A stretch of 64,000 bases of DNA, taken from assembly GCF_031202265.1 (NCBI RefSeq), contig NZ_CP100604.1, forward strand, positions 3,206,501 through 3,270,500, in the 5' to 3' direction. Shown here in pieces: positions 59,249 to 64,000 of this stretch. The notes below the pieces were generated by a model, which did not search any database, had not been told where the DNA came from, and was given only the letters and a program-made list of their open reading frames with translations. The stretch is from Bradyrhizobium sp. Ash2021. GTDB taxonomy: Bacteria > Pseudomonadota > Alphaproteobacteria > Rhizobiales > Xanthobacteraceae. Numbering within the stretch: position 1 is the stretch's first letter; each line of letters opens with the position of its first letter. Both the position numbers and the translations under genes were made by a program.

Positions 59249-60214
59249 TTATCCCCCCAGCGCGCCCTGCGTGTTGACGTACAGCGCGTAGATCGACTGG
59301 CTCGCCGCCATGAACAGGCGATTGCGCTTCAGGCCGCCGAAACAGAGATTGGCGCAGCGTTCGGGCAGCGCGATGCGGCCGATCATGACGCCGTCGGGCG
59401 CAAACACCACCACGCCGTCGAGCTCGGGGTCGCCCATGCCCCAGCCGCACCACAGATTGCCGTCGATGTCGGCGCGCATGCCGTCGGGGGTGCCGGGGCC
59501 GGCGTCGACGAACACGCGCTTGTTGGAAATCGTGGTCCCGCTGGGGGCAACGTCGTAAGCGAGGATTTTGCGGGCCGGTACGCCGCGCGATTCGATGATG
59601 TAGAGAATCTTCTCATCCGGCGAGAAGCACAGCCCGTTGGGCCCGAGGATGCCCTCGGCGACGATGGTGGCTTTCCCGGTGGCCCCGTCGATCCGGTAGA
59701 CATTCATGTCGATCTCGGATTCGGCCTTGTAGCCTTCGTAATTGCCGAGCAGGCCGAACACCGGATCAGTGAACCAGATCGAGCCGTCGGATTTCACGAT
59801 CACGTCGTTGGGTGAGTTCAGCCGCTTGCCCTCGAACGAATCCATCAGCACAGTGATCGAACCGTCATATTCAGTACGGGTGACGCGGCGGCCGCCATGT
59901 TCGCAGGTGACCAGCCGGCCCTGGCAGTCGCGGGTGTTGCCGTTGGCGAAGTTCGAGGGTTTGCGGAAAATGCTGACCGCGCCGGTCTCCTCCTCCCATT
60001 TGAGGATGCGCTGGTTCGGAATATCGCTGCACAATAAATAGCGCCCGTCGCCGAACCACACCGGGCCCTCGGCCCAGCGCAGGCCCGTGGTCAGCCGCTC
60101 CACGGCCGAGAGTTTCAGCCAGTATTTTTCAAAGCGCGGATCGAGTGCGTGGATGGCCGGATCGGGATAATAGGTCGCCGGCTGCCAGCCAGCGCGGGAT
60201 GTTGCCTCGGACAT
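59249..60214 (-). CDS. SMP-30/gluconolactonase family lactonase
   Basis: A 321-residue six-bladed propeller. Metal ligands expected for SMP-30 are Glu in GLRWAEGPVWFGDG, Asn in RLNSPNDVIVKSDGSIWFTD and Asp in GPGTPDGMRADIDGNLWCGW. It should hydrolyse a sugar-acid lactone. It is divergent from the uronate dehydrogenase gene, whose product makes hexaro-lactones, so lactone opening after that step is likely. Its 3' end abuts the IS-split repeat. Confidence 0.9.
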   Translation of the reverse strand: MSEATSRAGWQPATYYPDPAIHALDPRFEKYWLKLSAVERLTTGLRWAEGPVWFGDGRYLLCSDIPNQRILKWEEETGAVSIFRKPSNFANGNTRDCQGRLVTCEHGGRRVTRTEYDGSITVLMDSFEGKRLNSPNDVIVKSDGSIWFTDPVFGLLGNYEGYKAESEIDMNVYRIDGATGKATIVAEGILGPNGLCFSPDEKILYIIESRGVPARKILAYDVAPSGTTISNKRVFVDAGPGTPDGMRADIDGNLWCGWGMGDPELDGVVVFAPDGVMIGRIALPERCANLCFGGLKRNRLFMAASQSIYALYVNTQGALGG

Positions 60215-60309
60215 TTGCTGTTCTCGTTGTTGTTGCGTTTCCTCGCGGTTTGATTTGCTATCATTGTCGGCCTATGACCGCAATTCGGTCGCAAGAAACG
60301 AGGGAAGAA

Positions 60310-61119
60310 ATGCCACGCATATTGATAACCGGCGCCGCCGGGGCCATCGGCACAAGCCTGCGCAAGCTGTTAGCGCCCGTCTATCCGGATCTGCTGCTGA
60401 GCGATCTGAAGGCGCCGGCCGATCTCGGCAGACACGAAAAATTCAAGGCGGCCGATCTCGCCGACCTCGCCCAGGTCGAGGCGATCTGCGAGGGCGTCGA
60501 CGGCATCCTGCATTTCGGCGGCTATTCGGTCGAAGGGCCCTGGGACGGCATCCTGCAGGCCAACATCATCGGCGTCTACAATCTGTTCGAGGCCGCGCGC
60601 CGGCAAGGCGTCAAGCGCGTGGTGTTCGCCTCCTCCAACCATGCGATCGGCTTCTACCCGAGGCATCACCGGATCGGTACCGATGTCACCGCGCGGCCGG
60701 ACAGCCGCTACGGCGTCAGCAAGGTGTTCGGCGAAGCGCTCGGCGCGCTCTATGCCGACAAGCACGGGCTCAAGGTCACCTGCCTTCGCATCGGCAATTT
60801 CGGCGAAAAGCCGCTGGATCACCGGCGGCTGTCGATCTGGCTGAAGCCCGAAGATCTGGCGCAGCTCTGCCGGATCGGGCTCGACCATCCCGACATCCAC
60901 TTCGAGATTTTCTACGGCGCCTCCGACAACGAGCGCGGCTGGTGGGACAATCATCGCGCCCACGATCTCGGCTACCGGCCGACCGGCAGGGCCGAGGATT
61001 TCCGCGAGCACGCGATGGCCGAGCAGGCCAAGCTCAAGCCGGATCCGATCGGCGATTTCTACCAGGGTGGCGGGTTCTGCAGCATCGAGTTCGACGGCGA
61101 CACAAGCCGGATTGTGTAA
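60310..61119 (+). CDS. udh: Uronate dehydrogenase (NAD-dependent epimerase/dehydratase family)
   Basis: A 269-residue short-chain-type dehydrogenase with the fold motif ILITGAAGAIGTSLRKLL, the catalytic YGVSK and the conserved VVFASSNHAIGFYPR. The order and spacing GGYSVEGPWDGILQANIIGVYNLFEAARRQG...RPDSRYGVSKVFGE...GWWDN match Agrobacterium Udh closely. It oxidises D-galacturonate/D-glucuronate to the aldaro-lactone. ATG 60310 follows AGGGAAGAA; an open frame from 60145 overlaps the divergent lactonase and is rejected. Confidence 0.9.
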   Translation: MPRILITGAAGAIGTSLRKLLAPVYPDLLLSDLKAPADLGRHEKFKAADLADLAQVEAICEGVDGILHFGGYSVEGPWDGILQANIIGVYNLFEAARRQGVKRVVFASSNHAIGFYPRHHRIGTDVTARPDSRYGVSKVFGEALGALYADKHGLKVTCLRIGNFGEKPLDHRRLSIWLKPEDLAQLCRIGLDHPDIHFEIFYGASDNERGWWDNHRAHDLGYRPTGRAEDFREHAMAEQAKLKPDPIGDFYQGGGFCSIEFDGDTSRIV

Positions 61120-61123
61120 CCGG

Positions 61124-61203
61124 CGTCATTCCGGGGCGTGCGAAGCACGAACCCGGAATCTCGAGATTCCGGGTCTGGTCCTACGGACCATCCCGGAATG
61201 ACG
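61124..61203. repeat. Palindromic repeat, family B
   Basis: CGTCATTCCGGGGCGTGCGAAGC ... GGAATCTCGAGATTCC ... CCCGGAATGACG; starts four bases after the udh stop and ends just before the convergent IalB-like gene. A natural bidirectional terminator hairpin. Confidence 0.88.
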
Positions 61204-61207
61204 ACCT

Positions 61208-61807
61208 CTACTCCCTACATTCAAACGCCTGCTTCTGCTGCTCCGACTGTTTCGTCAGCTGCTTCATCTTGTCGCCCGTGGCGGTCTCGTCGCGCACCTT
61301 GGGTGGATCGCTTGCAGGCCCATCATAGGCCGCGGCGAAATCGGCAAGGGAAAAGGCAAGGCTGAGCTTTTGGTGGGATGCATCGGTCGCCTCGATGGCG
61401 ATCGTTCGCGAGCGCTTCAGCCGTTCGATGAAGCCGCGGTCGATGTCGATTTTGCCGCGGCAACCGAGCCCGAAGCATTCGGGGTGCGATATCAGGATCG
61501 GAGTGTCCTGATCGATCTGGACGCCGATCCCGCCTTCGAGCGCTCGCTTGGTGCCGAAATTGGCGAGCAGGCTCAGGGTCTTTTCATCCCGAATGGAGAT
61601 CGAGACGCCACCGCCGGAAGGATGACACGCGCCGCGCGCGGCCGCCGAAATGAAACAGTCCGAATTGCCGTCGGCCCGCTTGAAGCACAGTTTTGTCCAC
61701 GGCCCATAGGTGAGCTGCATGGCGCGGGGATCGTCGGCTTTGGCGGCGCTGCCGCCAAACACCGGATACGCCGCAATCAACGCAAGCAGCACAAGCGCGC
61801 GGTTCAT
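61208..61807 (-). CDS. Invasion-associated locus B (IalB) family exported protein
   Basis: A 199-residue secreted protein: signal peptide MNRALVLLALIAAYPVFGGSAAKA, then an IalB-type domain (YGPWTKLCFKRADGNSDCFISAAAR...GVQIDQDTPILISHPECFGLGCRGKIDID...) with paired cysteines. IalB proteins are named after Bartonella invasion but in rhizobia are small periplasmic proteins of unknown role. ATG 61807 has GAGGGA eight bases upstream. The C-terminal tail is charged, Lys/Gln rich. Confidence 0.83.
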   Translation of the reverse strand: MNRALVLLALIAAYPVFGGSAAKADDPRAMQLTYGPWTKLCFKRADGNSDCFISAAARGACHPSGGGVSISIRDEKTLSLLANFGTKRALEGGIGVQIDQDTPILISHPECFGLGCRGKIDIDRGFIERLKRSRTIAIEATDASHQKLSLAFSLADFAAAYDGPASDPPKVRDETATGDKMKQLTKQSEQQKQAFECRE

Positions 61808-61843
61808 GGACGATTCCCTCACGATCGCTCGCAGCTCATCGGG

Positions 61844-62617
61844 TTATTGCGGCCTATCATCCGCCGCGATGCGGCCGAGATAATCCGACTTGCTGTATTG
61901 CATGTGATCGACGCAGAGCTGGGCCAGCGCCCAGCTGTCGCGGCCTTTCAGGAGTTCGATCATCAACTCATGCTGGCGGCGCGATAGCGCGAGGCCCTCC
62001 TTGTCGGCGAGGTTCTTGGCGCGCATCGGCAAGGTCAGGTTCATATAGTCCTGCAGCGAGCGCACCAGATAGGGATTGCCGCAGGCCGAGAACAGCGCGA
62101 CGTGGAAGGCGTCGTTGGCCTCATGGATACCGCGCAGATCCTGCGCGTCGGCCCTGGCGCAATATTGCCGCTGCAACTCGCTCAATTGTTCGATCAGGCC
62201 GGCAGGCGCCGGCAGCGCGATCATCAGCGCCGCCTGCCGCGTCAGCATTTCCCGCACCTCATAGATCTGCCGCACTTCCTCGGCGGAATAGAACCGCACC
62301 GTGGCGCCGATATTCTTCTCGCGCAGCACGATGCCCTGGCGCTCGAGCTGAAACAGGCCCTGGCGCACGAAATGGCGGCTGGCGCCGTAGCGCGACATCA
62401 AGGTGTCTTCGACCAGCCGCGACCCCGGCGCGAAGCGGCCGAAGATGATGTCTTCCTCCAGCCGGCGAATGACTTCCGCCTGCTCCTCCTCGCGCGACAG
62501 CGCGGAAGGTTCGGTTGGGCTGGCAAGCGGTTTCATGGCCATCCGCGTCGGATCATCGCCGGAAATCAGCACGGTACGGCAGCCATTGTCAATAATGATG
62601 GCCGTTTTGGGGTCCAT
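61844..62617 (-). CDS. GntR family (FadR/FCD subfamily) transcriptional regulator
   Basis: A 257-residue regulator: winged helix-turn-helix at about residues 48-105 (IRRLEEDIIFGRFAPGSRLVEDTLMSRYGASRHFVRQGLFQLERQGIV) and an FCD ligand domain (about 120-245). ATG 62617 is backed by GGAAGG five to ten bases upstream. Two ATTGWCAAT sites (62585 and 62648) flank the start, suggesting that it represses itself and the divergent IlvD-type gene, with a sugar acid as inducer. Confidence 0.9.
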   Translation of the reverse strand: MDPKTAIIIDNGCRTVLISGDDPTRMAMKPLASPTEPSALSREEEQAEVIRRLEEDIIFGRFAPGSRLVEDTLMSRYGASRHFVRQGLFQLERQGIVLREKNIGATVRFYSAEEVRQIYEVREMLTRQAALMIALPAPAGLIEQLSELQRQYCARADAQDLRGIHEANDAFHVALFSACGNPYLVRSLQDYMNLTLPMRAKNLADKEGLALSRRQHELMIELLKGRDSWALAQLCVDHMQYSKSDYLGRIAADDRPQ

Positions 62618-62656
62618 TGTCGCCTTCCAGAGGTCGAATAATCAAATATTGACAAT
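62585..62656. promoter_or_regulatory. Paired GntR-type operators between gntR and the dehydratase gene
   Basis: ATTGTCAAT (62585-62593) and ATTGACAAT (62648-62656) are the same nine-base palindrome with a central T/A, 63 bases apart, i.e. six helical turns. The first lies inside the regulator's first codons. The arrangement fits cooperative binding or looping. Confidence 0.6.
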
Positions 62657-62706
62657 AATTCGACGGGCTCGTTTAGTGCCCCACCACCACGACAGGAAAT
62701 GAGAAA

Positions 62707-64000
62707 ATGGCTGAAGGACTTCGCAAGGGACTGGCAAGTTATGGCGATGCCGGGTTTTCGCTGTTCCTGCGCAAGGCCTTCATCAAGGCGATGGGTTATT
62801 CCGACGACGCGCTGAACCGCCCGATCGTCGGCATCACCAACACCTACAGCGACTACAATCCCTGCCACGGCAACGTGCCCCAGATCATCGAGGCGGTGAA
62901 GCGCGGCGTGATGCTGACCGGCGCCATGCCGATGGTGTTTCCGACCATTTCGATCGCCGAAAGCTTTTCGCATCCGACCTCGATGTATCTGCGCAATCTG
63001 ATGGCGATGGATACCGAGGAGATGATCCGCGCCCAGCCGATGGACGCCATTGTCGTGATCGGCGGCTGCGACAAGACCCTGCCGGCGCAGATCATGGCCG
63101 CGGTCTCGGCCGATCTGCCGACCGTCGTTATCCCCGTCGGGCCGATGGTGGTGGGGCATCACAAGGGCGAGGTGCTGGGCGCCTGCACCGATTGCCGGCG
63201 GCTGTGGGGCAAATACCGCGCCGGCGAAATCGACGACGTCGAGATCGAAGCCGTCAATGGCCGTCTCGCGCCGTCGGTCGGCACCTGCATGGTGATGGGC
63301 ACCGCGAGCACGATGGCCTGCATCACCGAGGCGCTCGGTCTGTCGCTGCCGATGAGCGCAACGATTCCGGCGCCCCATGCCGAGCGGTTTCGCTTGGCCG
63401 AAGCAAGCGGCAAGGTAGCGGCGGCGATGGCCAAGGCGAAAAGCCCGCGGCCGAGCGAGTTTCTGACCGCTTCATCGTTCCGCAATGCGCAGGTGGTGCT
63501 GCAGGCGATCGGCGGCTCGACCAATGGTCTCATTCATCTCACCGCGATCGCTAACCGCACCAAGCATCGCATTGATCTCGAAGGTTTCGACAAGCTCGGC
63601 CGCGAGGTGCCGGTGCTGATCGACCTGAAACCGTCGGGCGAGCATTACATGGAGCACTTTCATCATGCCGGCGGCGTGCCGAAGCTGATGGCGCAACTCG
63701 GCGACCTCATCGACCTCGATGCCAAAACCATTACCGGCGCGACGTTGCGCGATGTGGTCGCCGGCGCCGAGGAAGTGCCCGGCCAGGACGCGATCCGCCC
63801 GCGCAAAGATCCGATCAAGCCGGAAGGCGCAATGGCGGTGCTGCACGGCAATCTCGCGCCGCGCGGCGCGGTCATCAAGCATTCCGCGGCGAGCCCAAAG
63901 CTGCTGCAGCACACCGGCCGCGCCGTGGTGTTCGAATCCGTCGAGGACATGACTGAGCGGGTCGACGATCCCGCGCTGGATGTGACCGCCGACGACGTGC
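62707..64000 (+). CDS. IlvD/Edd family sugar-acid dehydratase (3' end missing)
   Basis: The first 431 codons of a dehydratase of the dihydroxy-acid/6-phosphogluconate/L-arabinonate group; the gene runs off the window. Fe-S cysteines are Cys53 (YNPCHGNVP), Cys121 (IGGCDKTLPAQ) and Cys194 (GTCMVMGTASTM), the three expected for the [2Fe-2S] sugar-acid type. The front end (GFSLFLRKAFIKAMGYSDDALNRPIVGITNTYSDYNPCHG) differs from biosynthetic IlvD. AGGAA lies nine bases before the ATG. With the divergent GntR regulator and nearby udh/lactonase genes, a role in aldonate or aldarate dehydration is likely; the exact acid is open. Confidence 0.88.
   Translation, partial: MAEGLRKGLASYGDAGFSLFLRKAFIKAMGYSDDALNRPIVGITNTYSDYNPCHGNVPQIIEAVKRGVMLTGAMPMVFPTISIAESFSHPTSMYLRNLMAMDTEEMIRAQPMDAIVVIGGCDKTLPAQIMAAVSADLPTVVIPVGPMVVGHHKGEVLGACTDCRRLWGKYRAGEIDDVEIEAVNGRLAPSVGTCMVMGTASTMACITEALGLSLPMSATIPAPHAERFRLAEASGKVAAAMAKAKSPRPSEFLTASSFRNAQVVLQAIGGSTNGLIHLTAIANRTKHRIDLEGFDKLGREVPVLIDLKPSGEHYMEHFHHAGGVPKLMAQLGDLIDLDAKTITGATLRDVVAGAEEVPGQDAIRPRKDPIKPEGAMAVLHGNLAPRGAVIKHSAASPKLLQHTGRAVVFESVEDMTERVDDPALDVTADDV

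Noticed and set aside
1..64000. CRISPR arrays, tRNA/rRNA genes, prophage or plasmid replication functions
   Set aside because: No regularly spaced direct repeats with unique spacers, no cloverleaf or rRNA core sequences and no phage or Rep proteins were recognised on either strand.

Overview
The window is GC-rich chromosomal DNA from an alphaproteobacterium that looks like Bradyrhizobium or a close relative. The reasons are the gene order narK-haemoglobin-flavoprotein-nitrate reductase, which is the B. diazoefficiens nitrate-assimilation arrangement, the many substrate-binding-protein and CoA/amide catabolic genes, and the dense scatter of short palindromic repeats at gene ends. No rRNA, tRNA, CRISPR array or prophage was seen. 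Both outer genes are cut by the window edge.

Layout. 0-14.6 kb: end of an isopropylmalate/tartrate-dehydrogenase-like gene, a frameshifted small membrane protein, a LuxR regulator, a GST/crotonase/CoA-transferase operon, a periplasmic L,D-transpeptidase, a Bug-type binding protein with an FAD monooxygenase, an XRE regulator, an IS1182-type element and a sigma-54-driven dctA. 14.7-18.7 kb: an HWE sensor kinase, a family-VIII-type serine hydrolase and an intradiol dioxygenase. 18.7-27.9 kb: nitrogen-oxide locus, with a nitrite/formate channel and a PP2C-kinase fusion facing narK, globin, flavoprotein and nasC across a region with two sigma-54-like promoters and a central palindrome. 27.9-29.8 kb: MarR/monooxygenase pair and an SMP-30 gene.

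29.9-42.4 kb is the most coherent system. A hybrid histidine kinase whose N-terminal half is an NCS1-type (cytosine/allantoin) permease, followed by a cysteine-rich domain, overlaps a LuxR-type response regulator. It faces an operon for a urea/amide ABC transporter (five genes), formamidase, an FmdB zinc ribbon and an aliphatic amidase. The inferred job is sensing, importing and hydrolysing short amides or urea as nitrogen source.

42.4-59.1 kb: two IS4-family copies, same length and with the same translated transposase, lie in inverted orientation about 14 kb apart, each flanked by TTAA and each sitting at the centre of a palindromic repeat. Between them are an aldo/keto reductase, a DMT exporter, a zinc dehydrogenase, a bacterial pepsin-like aspartic protease homologue, an FAH-family sugar-acid dehydratase, Tad pilus-type genes, an Lrp regulator facing a homodimeric 2-oxoacid dehydrogenase E1, and an aldehyde dehydrogenase.

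59.2-64 kb: lactonase, uronate dehydrogenase, IalB-like protein, GntR regulator and the start of an IlvD/Edd dehydratase. With the FAH protein and aldehyde dehydrogenase these supply most steps of an oxidative uronate/pentose route to 2-oxoglutarate.
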